DNA of 64,000 bases from Rhodoferax sp. (GTDB taxonomy: Bacteria; Pseudomonadota; Gammaproteobacteria; Burkholderiales; Burkholderiaceae_C), in NCBI RefSeq assembly GCF_023701345.1, contig NZ_JAMPXE010000001.1, forward strand, positions 1 to 64,000, given 5' to 3'. The notes under the pieces are model-generated. The model did not search any database. It saw nothing but the letters and a program-made list of their open reading frames with translations, and was not told where the DNA came from. Of this stretch, positions 7,872-16,546 are shown piece after piece; positions within the stretch are counted from its first letter, which is position 1, and every line of letters begins with the position of its first letter. A program made the position numbers and the translations under genes.

Positions 7872-9173
7872 ATGAAGAATCCATCGAAGCCCCATCGCGC
7901 CGTTGCCGTCGCGGTTGCTCTCTTTCTCAGTGCCTCGGCCTCCTTGGCACAGACTCTACAGCCGGAGGCCACCGATCCCGTGAAGCTGGAACTTATGAAA
8001 GGATTTCCACCAGCGCCCGAAAAAATCGTCAGGCTGTCCACTGTTCTGAAATTCCCCAACGGCCGGTGGGCGTTCCATCACATGCGCGAGCTCGGGCCGA
8101 CGGTGCAGGTTTGGCGCGGTGACGACAAGCCGTCCGCTTTGCGCGAAATGCCGCAAGAGATGGACGCGCTCAGTTTTGAGGACGACAAGGGCGGCAAGAC
8201 CACCCTGGCCGACTGGCAGCGCACGACGTTCACTGACGGCCTGCTCGTACTGCACAAGGGCGCGGTCGTCTTCCAAAAGCATTACTCCGGCATGGCTGCC
8301 CACCAGCCGCACGCGCTCTGGTCTATGAGCAAATCGTTCACCGGCTTGCTCGCGACGATGCTGATCAAGGAAGGAGTGATCGATCCCAACGCCTTGGTCG
8401 TGAAGTACCTCCCCGAGCTCAAAGACAGCGCGTGGGCAGATGCCACCGTGCAACAAACGCTCGACATGACCACCGGTGTTGCGTACAAGGAAAACTTCCG
8501 TGACCCCAACTCTGGCATCTTCCAGTACCTGCATGCCTCAGGACTGTTGCCCGCGCCGCCCACTTACACCGGTCCCAGGACTGTCCCCGACCTACTGGTG
8601 ACGCTCAAGAAAGAGGGTGAACACGGCGCGGGTTTCAAATACAAGACCGTAGACACCGAGGTCATGGGTTGGCTGATGCAACGCGTCACGGGCAAGAGCT
8701 ACTCCGCGCTCTTGTCTGAACGCCTCTGGTCGCGCATAGGCGCGCAGGATGACGCCTATATCTGGGTCGACCCGATCGGCACGCAAATCACCAGCGTGGG
8801 CTTCAGCGCCACGCTGCGAGACCTGGGTCGCGTGGGCGAGACGCTTCGCACCTCGGGTCGTTCGAGTGGACGGCAGATCATTGCCGAAAGCGTCATCGCT
8901 GAAATCCGCAGAGGCGCCGACATCGAGAAGTTCAAGGCCAACGGCCAGGCCATGCGCTCGGGCTACTCGTATCACAACCAGTGGTGGGTTCCGCATGACC
9001 GTGACGGCAGCTTCGAGATGAAGGGATTGAACGGGCAGCACATGCACATCAATCCGGCGGCCGAGCTGGTCATCATCAAACTCTCTTCCCACCCCGCGGG
9101 GGATACGAGCGTGACGCACAACCTCGACCGGCGGGCATTCGCTGCCATCGCCGGCGCGCTGCGCGGGCATTGA
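7872..9173 (+). CDS. Beta-lactamase-fold serine hydrolase (NylB/EstB-like)
   Basis: A 433-residue exported hydrolase: signal peptide at about residues 1-27 (ending SASLAQ), then the class C beta-lactamase fold. The catalytic Ser and Lys are in SMSK (Ser151, Lys154), and Tyr257 lies in FKYKTVDTEVMGW. Enzymes of this group split esters, short oligoamides or lactams rather than beta-lactams. Start chosen at the ATG at 7872, with AAGGA upstream, because it gives a clean signal peptide. It lies between the TetR gene and a broken ligase copy. Parts of the same gene recur in broken form at 9938-10085 and 5804-5869, showing local duplication. Substrate unknown; the acyl-CoA ligase downstream suggests that a released acid is activated to its CoA ester. 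Confidence 0.88.
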   Translation: MKNPSKPHRAVAVAVALFLSASASLAQTLQPEATDPVKLELMKGFPPAPEKIVRLSTVLKFPNGRWAFHHMRELGPTVQVWRGDDKPSALREMPQEMDALSFEDDKGGKTTLADWQRTTFTDGLLVLHKGAVVFQKHYSGMAAHQPHALWSMSKSFTGLLATMLIKEGVIDPNALVVKYLPELKDSAWADATVQQTLDMTTGVAYKENFRDPNSGIFQYLHASGLLPAPPTYTGPRTVPDLLVTLKKEGEHGAGFKYKTVDTEVMGWLMQRVTGKSYSALLSERLWSRIGAQDDAYIWVDPIGTQITSVGFSATLRDLGRVGETLRTSGRSSGRQIIAESVIAEIRRGADIEKFKANGQAMRSGYSYHNQWWVPHDRDGSFEMKGLNGQHMHINPAAELVIIKLSSHPAGDTSVTHNLDRRAFAAIAGALRGH

Positions 9174-9183
9174 GCGTAAAGCT

Positions 9184-9338
9184 ATGAGCACCATCGACTC
9201 ACCCGGCCCCGGAATGCGCTTCGAAGACTGGATGGACGCAGCGAACGTGTTCGATGCCATCGAGCGCGCGCAAAAGCGCTGTGGCGGCAAGACCGTCATC
9301 ACCTTCCTCGGCACCGATCCGCAAGCCCCGCCACGCGG
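9184..9338 (+). pseudogene. Truncated copy of the acyl-CoA ligase N-terminus
   Basis: Starts ATGAGCACCATCGAC and encodes about 50 residues nearly identical to the start of the intact ligase at 10096 (MSTIDSPGPGMRFEDWM against MSTIDTPGPRMRFEEWM). The similarity stops after APPR, where the intact gene continues RFSYAELL. As with the intact pair, it follows the hydrolase stop by about ten bases, so the hydrolase-ligase unit was duplicated in tandem and this ligase copy then lost almost everything. Confidence 0.85.
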
Positions 9339-9368
9339 CCCCGGTCCTTTGACACTTGGAGATGAACC

Positions 9369-9860
9369 ATGATCACCCCCATATTCATGCTGGCCTTGAT
9401 GATGACCCCCGCGATGTTGGCGCGGATTTTTTCAGCCACGACCGGAAATCTGCGAGACACCCGAGCGGCCGGGTCGATCGGTCTTGGGTTGCTGTTCGCT
9501 TTCACTGCGAGCGGGCACTTCATCCAGACAGAGTCGATGGCGCTGATGCTTCCGACCTGGGTTCCGGGACGCGTCTCGCTGGTCTATGCGACGGGTTTGC
9601 TCGAGATCGCAATTGCCGTGGCCTTCTGGCTTCCTGCCTACCGGAAGTACGCCGGCTGGGCGGCAGCCGTGGTGCTGGTGGCGTTCTTCCCGGCCAACAT
9701 CTACGCAGCGCTCGAGCGTGTGCCGTTTGGTGGTCACGCATGGGGTCCGGTGTATCTCTGGATCCGTGCCCCGGTGCAAATCGCCATCCTGGCGTGGGTC
9801 GTTTGGTGCTCGATTGCACCCGGTCGCAAATTGCCTGTTGACGCAGCGCGCGGGAACTGA
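9369..9860 (+). CDS. DoxX-family membrane protein
   Basis: A 163-residue integral membrane protein with four predicted helices (for example MALMLPTWVPG between helices, ATGLLEIAIAVAFWLPA, YAGWAAAVVLVAFFPANIYA). The layout and the G-x-H-F motif after helix 1 (ASGHFIQTE) fit DoxX/SURF4-like proteins, whose roles are varied and often unclear. It sits precisely between the two halves of the duplicated hydrolase-ligase unit, so it was either the original middle gene of the operon or arrived with the rearrangement. Its own start has GGAGATGAACC just upstream. Confidence 0.75.
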   Translation: MITPIFMLALMMTPAMLARIFSATTGNLRDTRAAGSIGLGLLFAFTASGHFIQTESMALMLPTWVPGRVSLVYATGLLEIAIAVAFWLPAYRKYAGWAAAVVLVAFFPANIYAALERVPFGGHAWGPVYLWIRAPVQIAILAWVVWCSIAPGRKLPVDAARGN

Positions 9861-9937
9861 GTGGTCAGCGTGGACATGCTCAGTATCGCTGCTTGCTCCG
9901 ATGCATCGTTGGGGGGCAATTCAGCCGACGCCATCGA

Positions 9938-10085
9938 GACGGAAGGCGAGCACGGCGCCGGATTCAAGTACAAGACCGTCGAACCGAGGTCATGGGCTGG
10001 CTCCCCCGCTAGGGATACGAGCGTCACGCACAACCTCGACAGGCGGGCGTTGGCCGCCATCGCCGACGCGCTGCGCGGGTATTGA
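9938..10085 (+). pseudogene. Serine hydrolase remnant with internal deletion
   Basis: Encodes GEHGAGFKYKTVEPRSW and then, out of the original order, DTSVTHNLDRRALAAIADAL. These match residues around Tyr257 and the extreme C-terminus of the intact hydrolase at 7872-9173, so about 430 bp between them are deleted. It is followed by TTGAGCGCAAAGCCATGAG, the same junction as after the intact hydrolase, and so by the intact ligase. Confidence 0.85.
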
Positions 10086-10095
10086 GCGCAAAGCC

Positions 10096-11946
10096 ATGAG
10101 CACCATCGACACACCGGGCCCCAGAATGCGCTTCGAAGAGTGGATGGTCGCAACGAACGTGTTCGATGCCATCGAGCGCACGCAGAATCGCTGCGCCGGC
10201 AAGACCGCCATCACCTTCATCGACACTGACCCCGAAGCCCCGCCGCGCAGGTTCAGCTATGCCGAACTGCTGGACGGGATCGCGCGAACGGCGAATGCCC
10301 TTCGGTCGCTTGGACTGCGGCGCGGCGACGTGGTGGCCTACATGCTGCCGTCGCTAGTCGAGACCCAGTTCGTGCTGTGGGGTGCGGCCACTGCCGCTTC
10401 GGCACTACCGCTCAACCCGCTGCTCAATGCGGAGGAGATCGCCAGCCTGTGTCGGGCCGCCGGCGCCAAAGCGCTGGTGGCGCTGGGACCTTTGCCGGGC
10501 ACCGAGATATGGGACAAGGCCAAGCGGGTGAAAGCGCTGGTGCCGGCGATCGGCGTGCTGATTCAGGTGGGCGGCGAGCAAGATGATCGCCGTCCCGACG
10601 TTCAATTGCTCGCGGACCTCCTGCGGTCCAGTCCGGCGGCGCTGGCCTTTTCGGATTTGCCCGGGCCGAACGATGTGGCCGCCTATTTCCACACAGGCGG
10701 AACGACGGGCGCGCCGAAGCTCGTCATCCACACCCATCGCAACCAACTGGCGGCTGCCTATGGCGGCGCGTGGGCATCAGGTGCCAGCGCCGATGACGTG
10801 ATCGTCAACGGCTTGCCGATGTTCCACGTCGCCTCCGCGATCTTCTGCAGTCTGGCCATGTTCGTTGCCGGCGCGGAAGTCGTAATCCTGTCGCCGGACG
10901 GGTTTCGCAACCCGCGAATCGTGCGCGACTTCTGGCGCATCGTAGAGCGCACCGGCACAACCATCGTTGGCGGCGTCCCCACGGCGTTGTCGGCCGTCGC
11001 GAAAGTCGATCCGAAAGGCGCGGACCTGAGTCGCGTGCGGGTCAACTTCTGCGGTGCGTCCCTGTTTCCTCGCAGCGTCGCCGAGCAGATGGAGCAACTG
11101 ACGGGCAAGCCGGTGCGCGAGGTCTATGGCATGACCGAGTGCGGTGGCGTGATCTGCGTCGACCCGGTGTCGCGGCCGCGGGTCATCGGGTCCGCGGGTT
11201 GCCCCATACCGTTCTGCGAAGTCGAGGTGCGCGCGCTGGATGGAACGGGCGTCCCGGCCCGAGCCTGCATGCCGGGTGAGCCGGGCGTGCTGGTGGCGCG
11301 CGGGCCCAACGTGACGCCCGGCTATAAGGACGCCGCCCAATCCGCCACTCTCTTCACCGCGGACGGCTGGCTCATCACCGGAGACGTGGGTGTCCTCGAC
11401 GCGACAGGTCGTGTGTTCATCACCGGGCGGGTCAAGGACCTGATCATCCGCAGCGGCCACAACATCGACCCGGCCGTTATCGAGAAATGCCTGATGCGGC
11501 ACCCTGCCGTGGCCGATGCAGGCGCCGTGGGCATGCCAGACGCCTACGCGGGTGAATTGCCGGTCGCCTATGTCACGCTGCGGCAAGGCTTTTGCGTGAC
11601 GGAGGACGAACTGCTGGCTTTCGCCAAGGCAACCATCCATGAACCACCCGCGCTTCCGCGGCGGCTCTTCATCCTGGAGCAACTGCCCATGACCGCCGTG
11701 GGGAAAGTTTACAAGCCTGCGTTGCGGCAGGATTGCGCACAACGGCACTTTTCGGAGGTACTCCGGGGTGAACCCATCGCAGCGCTGGCAGTGCGCGAGG
11801 AACCCGGCCGGGGCCAAGTCGTGTGCATTGAGTTGGCCGCCGCCGAGGAGGACTCATCACACGAAACTCGTCAACGCATTGCTGCGAACTTGGAGGGCTA
11901 CCTGCTCACCCTCGAGTGGGCAAGATCCAAGGCACGCCCTGCCTGA
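10096..11946 (+). CDS. AMP-dependent acyl-CoA synthetase/ligase
   Basis: A 616-residue ANL-superfamily enzyme that would activate a carboxylic acid with ATP to the acyl-adenylate and then the CoA thioester. The P-loop motif TGGTTGAPK is at residues 200-208, YGMTECGG at about 344-351, the hinge GWLITGDVGVLD and GRVKDLIIRSGHNIDP mark the A5-A8 motifs, and the catalytic Lys lies in MTAVGKVYKP. The long open frame reaches further upstream, but the ATG at 10096 is supported by the identical start in the broken copy at 9184. It is about 60 residues longer than typical members, with a C-terminal tail of no known domain. Substrate not predictable. Confidence 0.88.
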   Translation: MSTIDTPGPRMRFEEWMVATNVFDAIERTQNRCAGKTAITFIDTDPEAPPRRFSYAELLDGIARTANALRSLGLRRGDVVAYMLPSLVETQFVLWGAATAASALPLNPLLNAEEIASLCRAAGAKALVALGPLPGTEIWDKAKRVKALVPAIGVLIQVGGEQDDRRPDVQLLADLLRSSPAALAFSDLPGPNDVAAYFHTGGTTGAPKLVIHTHRNQLAAAYGGAWASGASADDVIVNGLPMFHVASAIFCSLAMFVAGAEVVILSPDGFRNPRIVRDFWRIVERTGTTIVGGVPTALSAVAKVDPKGADLSRVRVNFCGASLFPRSVAEQMEQLTGKPVREVYGMTECGGVICVDPVSRPRVIGSAGCPIPFCEVEVRALDGTGVPARACMPGEPGVLVARGPNVTPGYKDAAQSATLFTADGWLITGDVGVLDATGRVFITGRVKDLIIRSGHNIDPAVIEKCLMRHPAVADAGAVGMPDAYAGELPVAYVTLRQGFCVTEDELLAFAKATIHEPPALPRRLFILEQLPMTAVGKVYKPALRQDCAQRHFSEVLRGEPIAALAVREEPGRGQVVCIELAAAEEDSSHETRQRIAANLEGYLLTLEWARSKARPA

Positions 11947-12250
11947 TCATTACCAGGAGTTCATCTTGCGCATCGTCAATAGGCGGACCACCGCAACGCA
12001 AGTTGCAGCTACGCTTTTGCCCCTTGGAAGGGTACCGGCTCAGAGCCGCGAATTTCTCTCACGTACCAATTCTGACGTCGTTGGCTATCCCGCGAGCGAC
12101 ACCGAGTTGGAACTGCTTCCCATTCATTCAGCACGTTACCGTCCCGAAACACCGTCTCGATTCGCGCCCCGGAATGCCTCAAGTTCTTGGCAGATAGCGA
12201 CACTGTCGTTTACAACCCCGGCATGAAGCTGCAGCAAGCGGTGAAGTCCG
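11947..12250. other. Gene-free junction
   Basis: About 300 bp between the ligase stop and the truncated methyltransferase. Short open frames exist on both strands but none resembles a protein I know or has a convincing ribosome binding site. It probably marks the deletion joint that removed the rest of the defence locus. Confidence 0.5.
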
Positions 12251-12595
12251 TTAGCTGCGCTCTCCCAAATCAATGCCAGTAGCGGCACCCACGGAGACGT
12301 AACCAAAGGCATCGCGCAGCAGTTCGGTGACGAAAGTGGCGGTGGCGCGTTGGGCGTCGAAGTCGGTGCGCTCCAGCAGCGGGGCAAAGCTGCGCCATTG
12401 GGCGCAGGCGATCTGGAAGGCGCGGCTGTATTCGTCTTTGAGCTTGAGACCCTTGGGAATGCCGTAATCGGCCTCGGCTTGCAGGCGGGCTTGGCCCAGG
12501 GCGGCTTTTTCCAGCATATCGGGCAGGAACAAGCCGCCTTCCAGCCTCAAAGTGGGCAGGTTGAGCGTGGCAGTGTGTTTGCGGACGGTTTTCAT
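12251..12595 (-). pseudogene. N-terminal remnant of a DISARM-type DNA methyltransferase (drmMI-like)
   Basis: From the ATG at 12595 the frame gives about 114 residues: LEGGLFLPDMLEKAALGQA, KLKDEYSRAFQIACAQWRSF and LLRDAFGYVSVGAATGIDLG, the opening of the large N6-adenine methyltransferases that pair with drmD helicases in class 1 DISARM. A stop follows at once and no methyltransferase catalytic motif (NPPY) is present, so the gene is cut off after roughly a tenth of its length. It follows the drmD remnant by nine bases on the same strand. Confidence 0.65.
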
Positions 12596-12604
12596 GGCGA
12601 GCAA

Positions 12605-13700
12605 TTACAGAGTGTCCGGCAGGAGGACATACACGCCAATCACATCGACCGGAAGACAAGGGGCCACGCTGTACTGGCCCACATCGCGAGCGGCTTCGCG
12701 CACACGGCGGTGGTCGGCCAGCAGCGCCTGGGCTCGGCTCTGCGCCAAGGCTTCCAGGCGCTGGGGGTGGGCTTGCAGAAAGTCCAAAGCCTGCGCCACT
12801 TCGCGGTGGATGGCCTCACGGGGCAGGTTACCGGTGGGCTGGCATTCCAGCAGAGATTCAGTGTCCTCGTCGCCAGAATGGGGCGTGGCGGTGAGCAGCA
12901 GCAGATGGCGCTCTGGGTCTTTGGCCAGGCGTTGCAGCAACTCAAAGCGCAGCTGCTTGCCCGCGCCGCTGCTGGCACAAGTGTGGGCTTCGTCAACGAT
13001 GATGCATTCGGGGGCGATGCTTAAAAATGCTCACGGTGGCGCTCGCTTTTGATGTAGTCCAGGCTGACCACCACGATGGGGTAGTGATCAAACAGGCCCA
13101 CGCCATGGGGTAAATCGCGCTCCACACGGCTGGCACTTGCTGAGGTGAGTGCAATGGCCTGCATGTTGAAGCGGTTGAGCAACTCCCCCTGCCACTGTTC
13201 CACCAGATGGGGCGGGCACAGCACGGCCAGCCGGCTAACTTCCCCACGGTCCATCAACTCGCGCACGATCAGGCCGGCCTCTACGGTTTTGCCGATGCCA
13301 ACGTCGTCAGCGATCAACAAGCGCACGGTACTCAGGCGCAAGGCCATCAGCAAGGGCACCAACTGGTAGGCGCGCGGCTCCACGGCGATGTTGCCAAACG
13401 AACGGAAGGGGCCCCGCCACCCGCTCGCAACTTTAGCCGCAAAGCATCCCGCAGGAGTAATGCGGCGGCATGGTTGCCGGCTTGATCTGGGTTGGGCCAG
13501 GCAAATGTGGCAGGTTCGACAGGGGCAAACTCCAGCTCAGGAATCAGCGTGATGATGTCTTCTTCCGCGCCACCCAGGGGGCGTAATCGCAGCAGCCTGC
13601 TGCCGTCGTTTTGCCAATTGTCTGAGGCTTGCACCACCCACTCGCGGTTGCGAGCACGCACCAGGTTGCCGGGATTGAAATCATGGGTGGCGGTGTTCAT
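12605..13700 (-). pseudogene. Broken SNF2-type helicase of a DISARM system (drmD-like)
   Basis: Three frames must be joined. From the ATG at 13700 the N-terminus reads FNPGNLVRARNREWVVQ; after a frameshift near 13400 it continues [17 protein letters not shown] and the Walker A text [19 protein letters not shown]; after a second shift near 13018 it reads [14 protein letters not shown] (Walker B, DEAH) and [14 protein letters not shown] (motif III). The frame then jumps to the extreme C-terminus ([26 protein letters not shown]), so most of the second RecA domain is missing. The intact family is roughly 1000 residues. Its start codon overlaps the stop of the toxin gene. It would have moved along phage DNA for the defence complex. 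Confidence 0.75.
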
Positions 13701-14092
13701 TGAAGCGTGATATAGGTGAGTTGTCGGTGATGCTTGAGCGAGAGCAGAACGACTTCAGTGTCTGAATGGGCGTAGAGGACGACGTACGATCCAATCACGT
13801 ATTCGCGCAAGTGGGGCAAGCCCGCCGATTGCGCCAACTGCTGCACCGCTGCCAAGCGCAGGTTGCCCTGCGCCGTATTGGGACGCAGAAAACGCGCGGG
13901 GCGACCACTTGCGGGGGACCAGGCCAGCAGCGTTTTCATCTCGCGCAAATCACGCTTGAGTTGGGCAAGCCGTGCTGGCGCACTGGCAGCGTCTTGCTCC
14001 ACCATAAAGGCATACACAGCTTGCAGACTGGCGGCAAAGTGAGGGGCGGCGCCGACCTGCGCGCTGACTCGCCTTTTAATGGACTGTGGCAT
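13697..14092 (-). CDS. RelE/ParE-superfamily toxin
   Basis: A 131-residue putative toxin. The C-terminal part, LREYVIGSYVVLYAHSDTEV followed by VLLSLKHHRQLTY, is the beta-sheet core and end of ParE/RelE proteins; the N-terminal 60 residues are helical. Its ATG shares a base with the antitoxin stop, and its own stop overlaps the start of the drmD remnant, so antitoxin, toxin and drmD were once read as one coupled unit. Both open frames of the pair are intact although the neighbouring defence genes are broken. The target (ribosome or gyrase) is unknown. Confidence 0.8.
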   Translation of the reverse strand: MPQSIKRRVSAQVGAAPHFAASLQAVYAFMVEQDAASAPARLAQLKRDLREMKTLLAWSPASGRPARFLRPNTAQGNLRLAAVQQLAQSAGLPHLREYVIGSYVVLYAHSDTEVVLLSLKHHRQLTYITLQ

Positions 14093-14373
14093 CAGTCTGC
14101 GAACAACAGATCGAGCTCAGCCGATGACATGCGTTTGCCGGCGATCACCTGGCCCAAGGCGGTTTCGGCCTCGGTCAGCAGAACCAGGCCCGCATGTTCG
14201 CGCTCCAGTGCGTGGTAGTAATCGAGCTTTTTCGCATCCACCAAGGCAACATAGCTGGAGCCGTTTTTGGTGAGCACCTTCTCGGCCCCGCTGCCCACCA
14301 CGTCTTCGGCCAATTCGGTGAGACGAGCTCGTGCCTCGCTGATGGGAATGATGTCACTGGCGCGCAAAGTCAT
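14092..14373 (-). CDS. Phd/YefM-family antitoxin
   Basis: A 93-residue antitoxin. The N-terminus, IIPISEARARLTELAEDV followed by VLTKNGSSYVALVD, is the Phd/YefM DNA-binding and dimer domain; the C-terminal acidic tail ending ELDLLFAD would wrap the toxin. GGAG lies eight bases before the ATG. Two direct TTAACGT boxes precede the gene and suggest autoregulation by the toxin-antitoxin complex. Confidence 0.85.
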   Translation of the reverse strand: MTLRASDIIPISEARARLTELAEDVVGSGAEKVLTKNGSSYVALVDAKKLDYYHALEREHAGLVLLTEAETALGQVIAGKRMSSAELDLLFAD

Positions 14374-14376
14374 GCT

Positions 14377-15430
14377 TCACTCCTTAACGTATTTGTTAAC
14401 GTTTATTGTATTACTCGAAGGCGAGTTTCCTGTCACGCCACCGAATATAAGCGGGTATTGGCCGAACTGGGCAACCCAATGTGCTGGGTCGGACATGTCA
14501 ACCACGGTGTAGCCTTTGTCCAGCAGTGCAGCCGCCTGAGCCGGGCTTGGTGTGGCGAGAACCACCGCAGCACGCGTGGACTTGTACCAACCTGCCACGA
14601 TGAGTGCCCCGCCCAGTGCTGGCGCTTGGTACTGGTCTGGCAGATGAAAGCCTCCGGTCAGCAGGGCTTGCTGCCACCTTGCAAACAGTTCGTCACCCTG
14701 GCCTGTAGCAGCAGTTGCGAGGGTCGAAGAGCTGGCTTGCTCGGTCACAACACCGGGCGCAGTAACCTGCGCGTTGGCTAAAGAGACCAGCATTTCGATG
14801 GCTTGCGTGTTGCGGCGGTTGATGTGGTCGTGGTCTGGTTGATTGAAATACGACAACAGGCACTGGTAACAACCGGCTTCACAAATGCTGTGCCCGTCAG
14901 GGGGTTTTTGCTCCAGCGCGGGCAAACCAGCCACCGACCATGGGCCAACGGGGCCTTTGTAATGCATCACGCGCAGTGCAGCAGCCGCGACTTGGGCCAT
15001 GGCCTGTGGTTCGGTGGCCAAGCGGGTCAGCACTCCGGCGCCGCCTTCGGCTGCCTCGTAAAACATCAGGGCTTGGCGCTCATCTTGCTTGGGCAAGGGC
15101 TCAGCCACGAGCTCCGATTCTTCGATTTGGAAAGTCATTTCAATGCCACGCTTGAGGGCGGCTTGAAGCGTTGCCATGGCTTCCAGATCGAGCGGTGCCG
15201 CGGGGGCCAGGATGAGGATGTTGCGGTGGTCTTCCACAAAAGGCACGATTTGCTGGTTGGGCACCTTGTCCAGCAAGCCATCATCGCTGCTGCCATCGTC
15301 GGTGGCACCAGGCTAGTCTTTCTTGCTCCACTGACCAGTAATAGGGTTGATGTAAAAGTCGAGTTGTTCCTTGTCCTTGCGGCGGCGCCAGCCGCGGTTG
15401 ATGCGCCAAATTTGTGCGGCTGACTAGGTG
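14377..15430 (-). pseudogene. C-terminal remnant of a DISARM drmB-like protein (DUF1998)
   Basis: The minus-strand frame gives AAQIWRINRGWRRRKDKEQL, then an in-frame TAG at about 15313, then IVPFVEDHRNILILA, MFYEAAEGGAGVLTRLA and the zinc-binding motif CEAGCYQCLLSYFNQPDHDH, ending PLIFGG. This is the end of DrmB proteins, which work with the DrmA helicase to sense incoming DNA. A frameshift precedes AAQIW (the frame EIRRRHL upstream is offset), and everything 5' is replaced by repeat sequence resembling an insertion-sequence end. About 340 of an expected 600 or more residues survive. The tail after IFGG runs into the antitoxin promoter. Confidence 0.7.
14381..14412 (-). promoter_or_regulatory. 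Promoter/operator region of the toxin-antitoxin pair
   Basis: Two direct heptamers TTAACGT (plus strand 14384-14390 and 14396-14402) are exactly 12 bp apart, about one helical turn, and lie just upstream of the antitoxin ribosome binding site. A -10-like TACAAT on the minus strand (14405-14410) precedes them. Site spacing fits a small dimeric antitoxin; the binding itself is inferred. Confidence 0.45.
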
Positions 15431-15521
15431 ACGGCGCCGGATCTCGGCTATGACTTGCATTGATAACACTCCAGATTCTCCGGCAAAAGCGCCGGATGGT
15501 TACACAACCCAGGGTGGAAAC

Positions 15522-15571
15522 TTTTGGACGCTGTTTACTCCGGAAATCTGGAAAGTTTTGCACGCTGTTTA
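15522..15571. repeat. Paired 16-bp direct repeats, probable insertion-sequence end
   Basis: TTTTGGACGCTGTTTA at 15522-15537 and TTTTGCACGCTGTTTA at 15556-15571 differ at one base and lie 34 bp apart. Multiple short direct repeats of this kind are typical of IS21-family termini, which bind transposase. No transposase gene remains. It sits exactly where the drmB remnant stops, so insertion and later deletion probably cut that gene. Confidence 0.45.
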
Positions 15572-15628
15572 ACAGTCAAGACAGCCGATGCACTTGGTCA
15601 CGTTCAACTTTGGCCGGATTCATGGCGC

Positions 15629-15892
15629 TTACCCCTGCGGCTTCACCACAGGACCGACAACCCCCTGCAGGTTTGAAATAACTGCCTTGCGGTACTCCGA
15701 AACGTAAAAGTCAACGGCCCTTTCCTGATCGTCCTCAGCACCATTGTTGGACAGAAAATTGAAGGCGTTGTAACGGCCAGCGGCAAACAGTATGGCGGCG
15801 CTGACTTCACCATCCTGACCACCCTCGGCCAACTGGTTGGCGAGATCGATGAACTTGTCTACAAGCTTGAGGAATTCTGGTGGGTATGCCAT
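15629..15892 (-). CDS. DUF3144 family protein
   Basis: An 87-residue soluble protein of the DUF3144 family, judged from FLKLVDKFIDLANQLAEGG and VSAAILFAAGRYNAFNF. No catalytic motif is visible. The family is widespread in gamma- and betaproteobacteria with no known function. The start ATG at 15892 is supported by the family's usual length. It marks the return to conserved chromosomal genes after the defence remnant. Confidence 0.85.
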   Translation of the reverse strand: MAYPPEFLKLVDKFIDLANQLAEGGQDGEVSAAILFAAGRYNAFNFLSNNGAEDDQERAVDFYVSEYRKAVISNLQGVVGPVVKPQG

Positions 15893-16249
15893 GGTGGTCT
15901 TTCGTTACCTGTCGTTGCTTGGTGCACTATAGCGCGGCCACATTTGCTCAACCTTCACTTGGGATTTGATCTTTCCCCAAGGAGATTAAAGTATCGAGGT
16001 GGCGAAGTGGTTTCCGAGTCGGCATCGATGAAGATGGGCTAAAAATACGCCAGTAACCAGAGCTGATCAACCACTTTTTACCTCACAACGTCAAGGTACA
16101 TTTCCATAAATCCGCCTCATGACGCATCTGTGAATATGGCGGGGCCCTATCTGCTCAATGCACGCACTGTTGCCCGGGTCAGTTATTCAAGCTATATTGC
16201 ATGATGCTCACGCATTGACGACTTCGACCGCAAGCAAAAGGAACCTGAA
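15893..16249. other. Intergenic region without recognised gene
   Basis: About 360 bp between DUF3144 and the small membrane protein. I see no open frame with a plausible start, no RNA gene and no strong hairpin. It is less GC-rich than its flanks. Confidence 0.5.
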
Positions 16250-16444
16250 ATGATGAACTTTGGATACAACGGACTCATTGGCGTGCTGGTGCTCGCTGGG
16301 GACATTTGGGCCATTCTCAACATTTTCCAAAGCTCGGTATCCAACGAAAAAAAATTGATCTGGATCATCGCCGTCGTGTTGCTGCCCGTTCTGGGTCTGC
16401 TGTTGTGGTACTTCCTTGGGCCGCGCAACGGCAGGTCAGGCTAG
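16250..16444 (+). CDS. Small PLDc_N-family membrane protein
   Basis: A 64-residue protein with two hydrophobic helices (IGVLVLAGDIWAILNIF and LIWIIAVVLLPVLGLLLWYF) ending in GPRN. This is the two-helix unit found at the N-terminus of bacterial cardiolipin synthases (PLDc_N) and also as stand-alone small proteins, where the role is unknown. AAAGGAACC lies upstream of the double ATG. A strong hairpin follows the stop by 20 bp. Confidence 0.8.
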   Translation: MMNFGYNGLIGVLVLAGDIWAILNIFQSSVSNEKKLIWIIAVVLLPVLGLLLWYFLGPRNGRSG

Positions 16445-16464
16445 CGGGAAGATAGCCACAATAA

Positions 16465-16499
16465 GAAGGGGTGGGGCTCATAACGAACCCCACCCCTTC
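16465..16499. terminator. Strong hairpin after the small membrane protein gene
   Basis: A perfect 12-bp stem, GAAGGGGTGGGG and CCCCACCCCTTC, with an 11-base loop. There is no run of T after it on either strand, so it is not a classical intrinsic terminator; it may stabilise the 3' end of the transcript or stop it with help. Confidence 0.5.
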
Positions 16500-16546
16500 C
16501 AGGTGCTTCCTCAAGTATGGGAAGCGTCTTGACGGTAAACCGTCAT

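Noticed and set aside
11916..12197. 93-codon plus-strand frame after the ligase
   Set aside because: It starts inside the ligase gene, has no family match and its reading frame is not supported by a ribosome binding site.
16465..16499. Classical intrinsic terminator
   Set aside because: The stem is strong but no T-run follows on either strand, so it is listed only as a hairpin.
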